Positions 9,428 through 18,415 are shown, counted from the stretch's first letter. The stretch is 64,000 nt of DNA from Streptomyces xanthophaeus (GCF_000725805.1 NZ_KL647132.1:638918-702917); one strand, 5' to 3'. The notes: generated by a model not told the origin, from the letters alone. Made by a program: numbers and translations.

Positions 9428-10527
9428 CCGCTGTCCATGACGTGCTGGTGATCGGGGCGGGAGTGGTCGGCCTCTCCGTCGCCCGTGAACTGGCCCAGCG
9501 CGGGGCCCGCGTCCACGTGGTCGACGGCAGCCCTGATGGCGGCAGCGGATCCCGGGCGGCCGCCGGGGTGGCGATCCCCTCGCTGCGTCTGCTCGCCGAT
9601 CCGGTCATGCACGCATTCGTGGCGGCGGCACGGACCCGCTTCGACGAGGACGTGCGGACGTTCGAGAAGACGACCCCCGGGATCCGGCGCGGAAAGGGCG
9701 TACTGCGCCCGGTCCGCACCGAGGAGGAACGCGAACAGCTGGTCCTCACCACGGCCGCCCGGCCGGAGGAGCTCGGTGAGTGGACCGATGCCGCCGCCCT
9801 CGCCGACCTGGAGCCGGTCTTCGCCCGGAGCTCCTTCCTCGGCGCCTTCCGCACCACTGCGGGCCACATGGTCGACACCGCTCTCTACGTCGACGCCCTC
9901 GGCTCCGCGGCCCGTGCCGCGGGAGCCACGGTCTCCCTCGGCGAGCAGGTGCTGGGCATCGAGGAGGCGCCGGGCGAGGTCCGCGTCACCACCTCCCGCG
10001 GCAGCCTGCGCGCCGACCGGGTGGTCGTGGCGGCGGGCGCCTGGTCGGGCAGCCTCCCCGGACTGCCGCCGCTGCCCGTCCATCCGATGCGCGGTCAGAT
10101 GATCGAGGTGCGGGACGCGGAGGTCCGCATCGACCACGTCATCTCCGGACGCACCTACCTGTGCCCGTGGCGGGCCGGTTCGCTGTGCACCGGGGCCACC
10201 GAGGAGATGGCGGGCTTCGCCGACCACGTCACCACGGCCGGTACCGTCTTCCTGCTGTCCCGGCTGGTCAGGGACTTCCCGCTGCTCGCGGACGCCCGGC
10301 CGGTCCGCGCCTGGGCGGGTCTGCGCTCGGCCTCCGGAGACGGCCGGCTGGTGCTGGGCCGCTACCCGGCCACGAACCGCGTGTACGTGTGCTCGGCCCA
10401 CGCCGGCCAGGGCATCCTCACGGGCCACCACAGCGGCTGGGCCCTCGCCCACCTCCTCGACACCGGCGAGCCCGCCGCACCGGAGGCGTTCTCGCCGGAC
10501 CGGTTCGACCCTGTCCGGGCCGGCTGA
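9424..10527 (+). CDS. FAD-dependent amino acid oxidase, glycine-oxidase (ThiO)-like DAO family
   Basis: This is a 367-aa DAO-family flavoprotein. The N-terminal Rossmann motif VLVIGAGVVGLSVARELA (about aa 7-24) binds FAD, and the C-terminal block (SASGDGRLVLGRYPATNRVY, then HAGQGILTGHHSGW) is typical of ThiO/glycine oxidases. GTG 9424 overlaps the TldE stop, making it the last gene of the operon; a convergent gene ends 14 bp downstream. In ammosamide-type pathways a glycine-oxidase-like enzyme cleaves a glycine attached by a PEARL so that only its nitrogen is left. The same role here is a reasoned guess. A D-amino-acid or sarcosine-type substrate is the alternative. Confidence 0.87.
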   Translation: MTAVHDVLVIGAGVVGLSVARELAQRGARVHVVDGSPDGGSGSRAAAGVAIPSLRLLADPVMHAFVAAARTRFDEDVRTFEKTTPGIRRGKGVLRPVRTEEEREQLVLTTAARPEELGEWTDAAALADLEPVFARSSFLGAFRTTAGHMVDTALYVDALGSAARAAGATVSLGEQVLGIEEAPGEVRVTTSRGSLRADRVVVAAGAWSGSLPGLPPLPVHPMRGQMIEVRDAEVRIDHVISGRTYLCPWRAGSLCTGATEEMAGFADHVTTAGTVFLLSRLVRDFPLLADARPVRAWAGLRSASGDGRLVLGRYPATNRVYVCSAHAGQGILTGHHSGWALAHLLDTGEPAAPEAFSPDRFDPVRAG

Positions 10528-10541
10528 CCGGACGGGGGACC

Positions 10542-11636
10542 TCAGCCCTGCGGGCCGGAGGCCGGCGCGTCCGACGCGTCACGGGGGTCCGCGGCGGCCG
10601 GGGGCGCGGCAGGGAAGGCCCGGGCACCGGTGGCGGCGGCGTCCGCCTCCGCCGCGTCGGCGAGGGCCTCGGCGGCGGCCTCGGCCGCCTTCGCCGCATC
10701 GTTCGCGGCCTGCACGGCCAGGTCGTCCGAGGAGGCCTCGCGGGTGGCCGCGGACTGGGGGAGCACCTCGGAGAAGGCGCGGGTGACGCTCTGGAGGGCG
10801 GAGGTGACCTCGCCGGGTATCACCCAGAAGTTGTTGCCCGGGCCCTGCGCGAGCTGGGGAAGCATCTGGAGGTACTGGTAGGCGAGGAGCTTGGGGTCGG
10901 GGTCGTTGCGGTGGACGGCCTGGAACACCTCGTCGATGGCCCGTGACTGCCCCTCGGCCTTGAGGATCTCAGCGGTCCGGTTGCCCTCCGCGCGCAGGAC
11001 TGCGGACTGCTTGTCGCCCTCCGCGGTGAGGATCTGGGACTGGCGCTGCCCTTCGGCCCCGAGGATGGCGGCCCGCTTGTCCCGCTCGGCCCGCATCTGC
11101 TTCTCCATCGCGTCCTTGATGGACTGCGGCGGGTCGATGGCCTTGATCTCCACCCGGTTGACCCGCAGTCCCCACTTGCCGGTGGCCTCGTCGAGGACAC
11201 CGCGCAACTGGTTGTTGATGGTGTCCCGCGAGGTCAGGGTCTTCTCCAGGTCCATGGAGCCGACCACGTTGCGCAGCGTGGTGACGGTCAGCTGTTCCAC
11301 TGCCTGGAGGAAGTTCGCGATCTCGTAGGCCGCCGCGCGCGGGTCGGTGACCTGGAAGTACAGGACGGTGTCGATCTCGACGACCAGGTTGTCCTCGGTG
11401 ATGACCGGCTGGGGCTTGAAGGAGACGACCTGCTCGCGCAGGTCGATCACCGGATAGACGCGGTCGATGTACGGGATGACGACGTTGAGCCCGGGCTTGA
11501 GGGTGCGGTGGTAGCGGCCGAGCCGTTCGACGTTGCGGGCGCGGGCCTGGGGGACGATGCGCACCGCACGGACCACGGTGAACACCGCGAGGACCGCGAC
11601 GAGCAGGCCGACGATGAGGAAGGCCGATGCTTCCAT
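10542..11636 (-). CDS. SPFH/band-7 (stomatin-like) membrane protein
   Basis: This is a 364-aa protein with one N-terminal membrane segment (about aa 4-24) followed by an SPFH domain (RNVERLGRYHRTLKPGLN and IPYIDRVYPVIDLREQVV), then a charged coiled region with repeated AEG-x-R/K units (about aa 190-230) and a long Ala-rich tail. Stomatin/flotillin-like proteins of this type oligomerise on the inner membrane face. The start at 11636 is preceded by GGGAG. The gene lies 3 bp after an NfeD-like gene in the same direction, the usual SPFH-NfeD pairing, and converges with the PEARL operon, to which it is probably unrelated. Confidence 0.93.
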   Translation of the reverse strand: MEASAFLIVGLLVAVLAVFTVVRAVRIVPQARARNVERLGRYHRTLKPGLNVVIPYIDRVYPVIDLREQVVSFKPQPVITEDNLVVEIDTVLYFQVTDPRAAAYEIANFLQAVEQLTVTTLRNVVGSMDLEKTLTSRDTINNQLRGVLDEATGKWGLRVNRVEIKAIDPPQSIKDAMEKQMRAERDKRAAILGAEGQRQSQILTAEGDKQSAVLRAEGNRTAEILKAEGQSRAIDEVFQAVHRNDPDPKLLAYQYLQMLPQLAQGPGNNFWVIPGEVTSALQSVTRAFSEVLPQSAATREASSDDLAVQAANDAAKAAEAAAEALADAAEADAAATGARAFPAAPPAAADPRDASDAPASGPQG

Positions 11637-11639
11637 GGC

Positions 11640-12071
11640 TCACTCCCGGGGGTAGACGAGCGCCGTGGTGCCCTTGATCTCGATGACGTCGACGGTCGTG
11701 CCGGGAGGGATCACCAGCGTCTCGTCGTAGGCGCGGGCCGTCCACTCCTCACCGCCGATCCGGACCCTGCCGCCCAGCCCCGTCACCTCGGAGGTGACGT
11801 ACGCGGCCCCGCCGACCAGGGCGTCCACGCCGAAGCGCGCTTCCGGGGGCGGGGACAGGCGGCGCAGGGCGATCGGACGCACGAAGATCACACCGGCCGT
11901 CGCCACGACCGCGAACACCACGAACTGCCACGGGAGGGGGAGCCCGACCGCCGCGAACCCGGCGGTGACGAGCGCGGCGCCCCCGAGCAACCCGAGCGCG
12001 GCGGTGAGGGTGACGATCTCGGCCGCACCCAGCAGCAGCGCGACGATCAGCCAGATCAGCCAGGGATCCAT
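11640..12071 (-). CDS. NfeD-family membrane protein
   Basis: This 143-aa protein has two to four closely spaced hydrophobic segments (about aa 1-75) and a C-terminal OB-like NfeD domain with GLGGRVRIGGEEWTARAYDE and the terminal VIEIKGTTALVYPRE. I chose ATG 12071 because AGGAGG sits 8 nt upstream; an in-frame codon at 12125 would add 18 residues with no signal. It is the first gene of a two-gene operon with the SPFH protein. NfeD proteins bind SPFH partners and are thought to organise membrane microdomains. Confidence 0.9.
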   Translation of the reverse strand: MDPWLIWLIVALLLGAAEIVTLTAALGLLGGAALVTAGFAAVGLPLPWQFVVFAVVATAGVIFVRPIALRRLSPPPEARFGVDALVGGAAYVTSEVTGLGGRVRIGGEEWTARAYDETLVIPPGTTVDVIEIKGTTALVYPRE

Positions 12072-12344
12072 CGCATACGCCTCCTGACACGGGAAGGAGA
12101 GCGCGACTGACAGCACTTTTCCCATCCTTTACCCGTTTTGTATGCAATGAACCGGAATCAAATCCTCCGGCCCCGCACCGGCGAGCACTCCACTGCCCCG
12201 GGCGCGAGGTCCGTGCCCTTAGCAGGCTTCCCCGAGCCCATGTCGAGCCCTTCCCGTAAAAGTCACTCGATAGGAGATAAGCGCGGGCTCGGGCGCATTC
12301 TGTGGACAGACTTGAACCCTGCCGTCATCCAGGGGGGACAAGCC

Positions 12345-12629
12345 GTGACACACGATGAAGGCCGCCGGCCGGGCCTGGCCGAGGACGCGGTGGCCCTGGT
12401 GGCCGGCCTCGCCGATCTGGCGTTCAGCGGGCTGAGCAGCGCGGTGGACGGCGTCAGCGGTCTGCTGCGCCGCGCCGACCTCGCCGAGCTCCTGGCCGAC
12501 GGCCAGGAGGAGACCAAGGCCCGCGGCCGCCTGCTCCTCGACCGGCACACGGCCACGGCCCCGGCCCACCTGGAGGTCCTGGCCCGCACCGTCACCGCGC
12601 GCTCCCGGGCGGAGAACGGCAGTGAGTGA
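12345..12629 (+). CDS. Small conserved hypothetical protein preceding polyprenyl synthase
   Basis: This is a 94-aa soluble, largely helical protein rich in Ala and Leu (LAEDAVALVAGLADLAFSGL near the N-terminus). GTG 12345 is chosen for the GGGGGGA stretch about 8 nt upstream; the frame extends further 5' but codon quality is poor there. It overlaps the next gene by 8 nt, so the two are probably co-translated. I recognise no domain. Position suggests an accessory factor of the isoprenoid operon, which is inference only. Confidence 0.7.
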   Translation: MTHDEGRRPGLAEDAVALVAGLADLAFSGLSSAVDGVSGLLRRADLAELLADGQEETKARGRLLLDRHTATAPAHLEVLARTVTARSRAENGSE

Positions 12630-13674
12630 ACGGGAGGAGCACGACTTACTGAAGAGGCGCGTCGACGAGGTCCTGAGCGCCTTCGTCACCGCGGAAGCGC
12701 AGGCGCTGGCCGACATCGACGACAGTCTGGTGCCGGTGTCGGAACAGCTCCATGCCGCCACCGGGCACGGCAAACGCCTCCGGGCGGCGTTCTGTTACTG
12801 GGGCTGGCGCGGGACCGGCCAACCCGACAGCGAGGCGGTGGTACGAGCCGCCGGCGCGATCGAACTGGTCCACGCGGCCGCCGTCGTGCACGACGACCTG
12901 ATCGACCACAGCCCCACCCGGCACGGCCGCCCCACCGCCCACATCGCCTTGCGGGAGACCCTCAAGGACCACGCGCGGCCGAAGGCCGGCGCCCGGGCCC
13001 TGGCCATGCTGGTGGGCGACCTGCTGATGGCCATGGCCGGACAGCTGTTCACCACCTCGGGCCTGCCCGGCGCCTTCCTCAACAGGGCCCGGCCCCTGTG
13101 GACCGTCCTGGCCCGCGAACTGGTGGCCGGCGAGTGCCTGGAGGTCGTACGCACCGGCCGGCAGCCGGATCCGGACGCATCGGTGAAGGTGATCCGCTAC
13201 AAGACCGCCAAGTACACCGTCGAACACCCGCTGCAGATCGGCGGCCTCCTCGCCGGCGCCCCGCCCCGGCTGCTCCGGGCGTACAGCGATTACGGCCTGC
13301 CGCTCGGCGAGGCCTTCCAGCTGCGCGACGACCTGCTGGGCCTGTTCGGCGACCCCGAGCAGACCGGCAAGGACCCGGCCGATGACCTGGCCGGGAACCG
13401 CCCCACCGCGTTGATGGCCCACGCGTTCGCATCTGCCACCCGGGCCGAACGCGGCGAGCTCCACCTGCTGCTCGGGCGGGCGGACCTCACCGGACAGCAG
13501 GTGGCACGGGTCCGGGAGATCGCCCACCGCACCGGGGCCGTCAGCCGCGTCGAAGACATGATCACCGCCCGGCTGCACACGGCGCACGACGCCCTCGCGG
13601 AGGCCGACCTGACCGGCGAAGCGCACCGCGCGCTGTCGACCCTGGCGACGTACGCAGCCACCCGCACCCACTGA
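12622..13674 (+). CDS. Polyprenyl (geranylgeranyl-type) diphosphate synthase
   Basis: This 350-aa trans-prenyltransferase has the first Asp-rich motif in VVHDDLIDHSPTRHGR (about aa 89-104) and the second as QLRDDLLGLFGDPEQTGKDP, where the last Asp is replaced by Gly, as is common in actinobacterial enzymes. It condenses isopentenyl diphosphate with an allylic primer; chain length cannot be called with confidence. The ninth codon is TTA (12646-12648), rare in Streptomyces genes and read only by the bldA leucyl-tRNA, so translation may be tied to development. The gene lies between a small protein and an MpaB-type oxygenase on the same strand. Confidence 0.92.
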   Translation: MSEREEHDLLKRRVDEVLSAFVTAEAQALADIDDSLVPVSEQLHAATGHGKRLRAAFCYWGWRGTGQPDSEAVVRAAGAIELVHAAAVVHDDLIDHSPTRHGRPTAHIALRETLKDHARPKAGARALAMLVGDLLMAMAGQLFTTSGLPGAFLNRARPLWTVLARELVAGECLEVVRTGRQPDPDASVKVIRYKTAKYTVEHPLQIGGLLAGAPPRLLRAYSDYGLPLGEAFQLRDDLLGLFGDPEQTGKDPADDLAGNRPTALMAHAFASATRAERGELHLLLGRADLTGQQVARVREIAHRTGAVSRVEDMITARLHTAHDALAEADLTGEAHRALSTLATYAATRTH

Positions 13675-13698
13675 CCGCCACCCCACCGGAGCAGCACG

Positions 13699-14886
13699 AT
13701 GACCCACACCCCGGCATCCATGGACGCCCTGCGCACCCGAGGGGACGAACTCGCCGACGCGACCGTGGCGGCACTGTTCGAGCGCGGAGAGGTCGGCAAG
13801 TTCAACTCCCTCATGCGCTACGTCTCCACCGTCGGCCAGGACCTTCCCGAGGGACTGCCCGAAGTCGCCCGCGAGTACCTGCACGAGACCGGCTCGCCGC
13901 CCGACTGGGTGGACTGGGCCGAGATGGAGAAGGCCCGGCTGTTCTTCATCGACAACAACGTCCACATCTCCACCGCCCTGTCGTTCGCCTCGATGCCCGC
14001 CTGCTACGTGGTGCCCCACGTCGCCAAGCTGCTGTCGGCCACCCATTCGCTGAAGTACCCCTCCAAGCGGATGGCCGAGACCGGTCAGTTCACCGTCTAC
14101 CTCATGCAGCCCGACGCCTTCGAAGCCGGCAGCCGCTTCATCCCCGCCGCACAGAAGGTGCGCCTGCTGCACGCCTCCATCCGCCACCACCTGGCGCGCG
14201 AGGACCGCTGGGACACCGCCGCCCTGGGCACACCGATCTGTCAGGAGGACATGATCGGCGGCCAGATGATGTTCTCCATCCAGGTCCTCGACGCCCTGCA
14301 CCGCCTCGGCATCCACATGAGCACCGAAGGCGCCGAGGCCTACTACTACGCCTGGCGGGTGGTCGGCGCCATCCTCGGCATCGACCAGGACCACGTACCC
14401 AAGGACCTCCAGGAAGCCCGTACCTTCTCCGACCTGTACATGACCCGCCACATGGGTCCCAGCGAGGAGGGCGCCCAGCTCACCCGCCAGCTCATCGACC
14501 TCTACGAAGAGGTCGTGCCCGGCACCCTCTTCGACCCGGTCGTCTCCGCCCTGATCCGGTACCTGATCGGCGACACCTGCGCCGACTGGCTGCGCGTGCC
14601 CCGCACCAGCTGGGACACCGTGGTCAAGGCCGCCCCCGCCCTGCTGGGAGTACTGGAGAGCATCGAGGACCGCTCACCCCTGGCCGCCTGGGCCCTGGAC
14701 CGCGTCGGTCACCTGACCAGCATCCTCGAACTGTCCTCGCTCACCCGTGGCCGCGTCATGCACTACGCCATCCCCGAACAGCTCAAGAGCGACTTCGGGG
14801 TCAGCACCGGCGTGGCACCCAGGAGCCGCTGGACCCCGCCGCCCGCCACCGTCAGCCGGTCTTCACCGTCTTCGCGGGGGTCGTAG
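13699..14886 (+). CDS. MpaB/latex-clearing-protein-type haem oxygenase (DUF2236)
   Basis: This is a 395-aa protein of the oxygenase MpaB family, which includes the b-type haem rubber oxygenase Lcp and fungal MpaB. The segment KVRLLHASIRHHL (about aa 153-165) is the conserved Arg/His helix that in Lcp sits beside the haem. No signal peptide is seen, so it is probably cytoplasmic, unlike secreted Lcp. The ATG has GGAG 9 nt upstream. The gene follows a prenyl diphosphate synthase by 24 bp, suggesting oxidative cleavage or oxidation of an endogenous isoprenoid. Its 3' end overlaps the convergent MFS gene by 35 bp. Confidence 0.85.
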   Translation: MTHTPASMDALRTRGDELADATVAALFERGEVGKFNSLMRYVSTVGQDLPEGLPEVAREYLHETGSPPDWVDWAEMEKARLFFIDNNVHISTALSFASMPACYVVPHVAKLLSATHSLKYPSKRMAETGQFTVYLMQPDAFEAGSRFIPAAQKVRLLHASIRHHLAREDRWDTAALGTPICQEDMIGGQMMFSIQVLDALHRLGIHMSTEGAEAYYYAWRVVGAILGIDQDHVPKDLQEARTFSDLYMTRHMGPSEEGAQLTRQLIDLYEEVVPGTLFDPVVSALIRYLIGDTCADWLRVPRTSWDTVVKAAPALLGVLESIEDRSPLAAWALDRVGHLTSILELSSLTRGRVMHYAIPEQLKSDFGVSTGVAPRSRWTPPPATVSRSSPSSRGS

Positions 14887-16471
14887 GGATCCGCTGGGTG
14901 AAGAACATGGCGAGGAGGGCCGCTGCGGCAAGGACGGCGAGGGCGGCGCGCAGGCCGTCGAGCCGCGCGGCCTTGTTCGCCTCGATCGCGGCCGAGGCCA
15001 CCTCGGGACTCGTGCCGGCCTCTTCCAGTGCCGACTTGAGCTGGACGTCCGACATGAAGGGGACGCCGCTTTCGAGCTCGACGTTCGCCTGGCTCTTCAC
15101 CTGGTCGGGAACGGCCGGGTTCTGAGCGATGGTGGTGAGGAAGGAAGCGGTGAGCGCGGCGATCAGGATCGACCCGGCGAGTGCTGTCCCGATCGACGCT
15201 CCGAGGTTGGTCACGGCGTTCTGGATGCCGCCGACCTCCGCGCTCTGCTTGTCGGGCACGGCCGAGACGGTGACCGCCCCGAGCTGGGAGGCCAGGGCTC
15301 CCATCCCGAGCCCGATCAGCAGGAGCGGGATCGTGACGATCTCCGCGCCCGCATCCGCATCGAGCGCGGCGAGCAGGGCCACCGCGCCGGCGAGCAGCGC
15401 CAGGACGCCCAGGCGCACCACCCTCCGTGCCGAGACGTCCGGGAGGAAGCGCGGGATCAGGATCGCGGCGGCCAGCAGGGTCAGGGACAGCGGGAGGATG
15501 CGGGCGCCGGTCTGGAGCGCGGACAGGCCGAGTGCGACCGACAGGTAGAGCGGTACGACGAAGAACACGCCCATCTGTACGAGGTACTGGAAGAAGAACA
15601 TCGTCAGGCCGCCGGTCAGCTGCCGGTTGCGCAGCAGAGCGGGGTTCACCAGAGGCTCCCTGTGCCGTTCCACGAGACGGCTCTCCCAGTGCAGGAAGAG
15701 CCACAGCAGGAACAGGCCCGCCAGCATCAGCCACACGACCAGGGAGATCCCGAGCCAGGCGGGGGCGCCGGGCTTCGGCAGGAACCAGCCCCACTCGCTG
15801 GAGCGGAGCACGCCGTAGACGAAGGCTCCGAGCCCGATGGCGGACAGCACGGCGCCGACGAAGTCGATCCGCCGGCGCTCGCCGACCGGGGCGTCGGCGG
15901 TGCGGCGGGCGAGCACCAGGATGGCGAGGACGATCACGACCTCGCCGGCGAAGACCCAGCGCCAGGAGAAGTACGTCGTGGCCACGCCCCCGATGAGCGG
16001 CCCGACCGCGATGGCCGCGGCTCCTGAGGCGGCCACCAGCCCGTACGCACCCGGTCGGCGTTCCGCCGTGAAGTTCCCGGCGACCAGCGCGACGATCGCG
16101 GGCAGGATGAGCGCGGCCCCCAGCCCCTCGAGCAACGACCAGCCCAGCAGGAGCACGGTCAGATTGGGGGCCAGAGCGGTCGTGAGCGATCCGCAGCCGT
16201 AGATCACGCAGCCGATCAGGAACGCCCTCTTGTGGCCGATGAGCGCGCCGACCTTGCCGCCGGGGATCATGAACATCGCCATCACGAGCGTGTATGCCGT
16301 GATGGCGCCCTGGATCCCGGTCACGGTGGTGCCGACGTCGTCGGCCACTGTCGCGATCGACACGTTCATGACGGAACTGTCGAGCGCCATCAGGAACTGG
16401 CCGGCCGCCAGCGTGAGCAGCACGACCCCCGCCCCTGCCTGCTTCGCGGGTGTGCCTGCCTCAGCTGCCAT
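14852..16471 (-). CDS. DHA2-family MFS drug exporter (14 TM)
   Basis: This is a 539-aa integral membrane protein with about 14 hydrophobic segments, typical of DHA2 proton/drug antiporters. The N-terminal motif D1-like LDSSVMNVSIATVADD follows the first segment, and motif A-like GGKVGALIGHKRAF lies near aa 72-85. The start is preceded by GGGAGC. It lies alone on the minus strand between the isoprenoid operon and a BCCT transporter. The substrate is unknown; a product of the adjacent isoprenoid genes is possible but unsupported. Confidence 0.92.
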   Translation of the reverse strand: MAAEAGTPAKQAGAGVVLLTLAAGQFLMALDSSVMNVSIATVADDVGTTVTGIQGAITAYTLVMAMFMIPGGKVGALIGHKRAFLIGCVIYGCGSLTTALAPNLTVLLLGWSLLEGLGAALILPAIVALVAGNFTAERRPGAYGLVAASGAAAIAVGPLIGGVATTYFSWRWVFAGEVVIVLAILVLARRTADAPVGERRRIDFVGAVLSAIGLGAFVYGVLRSSEWGWFLPKPGAPAWLGISLVVWLMLAGLFLLWLFLHWESRLVERHREPLVNPALLRNRQLTGGLTMFFFQYLVQMGVFFVVPLYLSVALGLSALQTGARILPLSLTLLAAAILIPRFLPDVSARRVVRLGVLALLAGAVALLAALDADAGAEIVTIPLLLIGLGMGALASQLGAVTVSAVPDKQSAEVGGIQNAVTNLGASIGTALAGSILIAALTASFLTTIAQNPAVPDQVKSQANVELESGVPFMSDVQLKSALEEAGTSPEVASAAIEANKAARLDGLRAALAVLAAAALLAMFFTQRIPTTPAKTVKTG

Positions 16472-16575
16472 GACTGCACGCTCCCATCAGGCTCGGTCCG
16501 CCGGAGACGGACCCGCCGGGAAGGTCAACTGGTTGGCGGCAGCCGAGCACTGGCTCTGCTCCCGGGAGGGCGTAG

Positions 16576-16596
16576 CGGGGGCCCCACGGGCCCCCG
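16576..16596 (-). terminator. Hairpin after BCCT gene
   Basis: A perfect 9-bp stem CGGGGGCCC/GGGCCCCCG with a 3-nt loop lies 4 bp beyond the BCCT stop codon. There is no U-tract, which is normal for Streptomyces terminators. Confidence 0.6.
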
Positions 16597-16599
16597 ACG

Positions 16600-18279
16600 T
16601 CATGACGGGCCGTGAGGCGGGGCGGACGGGGCGGACGGCTGCGCCGTGTCCGCGTGGGGGTTGCCGGACGGGCCGATACGGATCTCGAAGTCCCCGCCGT
16701 ACTCCTCGTGGCCCGCGGTCACGGCGTCGGCGACGGCTTCCTCGCCGCGTTCGCCCTGGATGATGAGCGGGTCGTGGCGCAGGTCGCGCATGAGTGCCAC
16801 GCACATGCCGATCATGACCACGGTGAACGGCGCCGCCACGAGGATCGTCAGGTTCTGCAGCCCGGCGAGCGCGTCGCCCTTGCCGTTGCCGATGAGCAGC
16901 ATGATGGCTGCGACGGCGCCGGTGACCACGCCCCAGAAGACGACCACCATCCGGGACGGTTCGAGGATGCCCTTCTGCGAGAGCGTGCCCATCACGATGG
17001 AGGCGGCGTCGGCGCCCGAGACGAAGAAGATGCCGACGAGGACCATGACCAGCAGGCTCATGGCGGTGGAGATGGGGAACTGCTGGAGCAACCCGAAGAG
17101 CTGTCCCTCGGGGGTGCTCTCCTGGCCGAGCTCGCCGCTCTCCCGCAGCTTCATGGCCGTGCCCCCGAAGACGGCGAACCACAGCAGGCTGACCGTGCTC
17201 GGTACGAGGATGACGCCGCCGATGAACTGCCGGATGGTGCGGCCCCGGCTGATCCGGGCGATGAACATGCCGACGAACGGCGTCCACGAGATCCACCAGG
17301 CCCAGTAGAAGACCGTCCAGCTGCCCAGCCATTCGGCGACCTCGCCGGCGCCCGTGGCCTCCGTACGGCCGATCAGCTGGGGCAGGTCGCCGAGGTAGGC
17401 GCCCAGGGACGTGGGCAGCAGGTCGAGCACGATGATGGTCGGCCCGGCGATGAACACGAACACGACCAGGAGGAGGGCGAGCACCATGTTGATGTTCGAC
17501 AGCCACTGGATGCCGCGTTCCACGCCGGACACCGCGGAGGCGACGAAGGCGACGGTCAGGACGGCGATGATGCCGACCAGCAGCGCGGTGCTGACCGAGT
17601 CCATCCACCCCAGCTCGCGGAACCCGCTGCCGATCTGGAGGGCCCCCAGGCCGAGCGAGGCCGCGGAGCCGAAGAGCGTGGCGAAGATGGCCACGATGTC
17701 GATGACCCGGCCGACCCCGCCGTGCGCGTGCCGTGCGCCGATCAGCGGCTCGAACACCGCACTGATCGTCTGGCGGCGCTCGCGGCGGAACGTGCTGTAG
17801 GCGATGGCGAGTCCCACGACCGCGTAGATCGCCCACGGGTGGAGCGTCCAGTGGAACAGGGTGGTGGCCATCGCGGTCTGCATCCGCTCGGCGGAGTCGA
17901 CGGGGTGGGTGCCGGGCGGCGGCGACCCGTAGTGCGCCAGGGGCTCGCTCACACCGTAGAACATGAGCCCGATGCCCATGCCGGCGCTGAACATCATGGC
18001 GACCCAGGAGACGGTACGGAACTCGGGGGACTCGTCCTCGCGGCCGAGGCGGATCCGGCCGTAGCGGCTGATCGCCAGCCAGAGGGCGAAGACGACGAAG
18101 CCGCTGGCGGCGAGCATGAAGGCCCAGCCGCCGTTGTGGATGAGCCCTTCGAGCAGGCTGCTCGACACGCTCTCCAGCGAATCCGTCGCGACGGCGCCCC
18201 ACAGGACGAAGGCGAGGGTCAGGCCAGCGGTGACCCCGAAGACCACCTTGTCCGTGCGGGAACGTTGATCGGTCGGCAA
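16600..18279 (-). CDS. BCCT-family betaine/choline/carnitine transporter
   Basis: This is a 559-aa, roughly 12-TM sodium- or proton-coupled transporter for quaternary amines. BCCT signatures are present: MFSAGMGIGLMFYGVSEP (the glycine-rich sodium-site helix) and FHWTLHPWAIYAVVGLAIAY. The C-terminal tail is charged and cytoplasmic, as in osmosensing BetP-like proteins. The likely start is TTG 18279, with a GGGGGG stretch about 6 nt upstream; no better codon is near. It is monocistronic with a hairpin just after the stop. The probable role is osmoprotectant uptake. Confidence 0.94.
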   Translation of the reverse strand: MPTDQRSRTDKVVFGVTAGLTLAFVLWGAVATDSLESVSSSLLEGLIHNGGWAFMLAASGFVVFALWLAISRYGRIRLGREDESPEFRTVSWVAMMFSAGMGIGLMFYGVSEPLAHYGSPPPGTHPVDSAERMQTAMATTLFHWTLHPWAIYAVVGLAIAYSTFRRERRQTISAVFEPLIGARHAHGGVGRVIDIVAIFATLFGSAASLGLGALQIGSGFRELGWMDSVSTALLVGIIAVLTVAFVASAVSGVERGIQWLSNINMVLALLLVVFVFIAGPTIIVLDLLPTSLGAYLGDLPQLIGRTEATGAGEVAEWLGSWTVFYWAWWISWTPFVGMFIARISRGRTIRQFIGGVILVPSTVSLLWFAVFGGTAMKLRESGELGQESTPEGQLFGLLQQFPISTAMSLLVMVLVGIFFVSGADAASIVMGTLSQKGILEPSRMVVVFWGVVTGAVAAIMLLIGNGKGDALAGLQNLTILVAAPFTVVMIGMCVALMRDLRHDPLIIQGERGEEAVADAVTAGHEEYGGDFEIRIGPSGNPHADTAQPSAPSAPPHGPS

Positions 18280-18415
18280 CGAAGCCCCCCTTCACCAAGG
18301 AATTGGAACCGCATGACGCCACAAAACATGACTAGGTTCCGATTTAAGCCCATATCGGGCTCATGGGGGCCGCAGCTCGCCCGCGCGTCCCGGGTCCGTC
18401 ACCGGTGGCCGGCCT

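Noticed and set aside
16487..18322. 611-codon minus frame overlapping the BCCT transporter
   Set aside because: It is an Arg/His-rich out-of-frame shadow. The BCCT frame has clear TM segments and family motifs.
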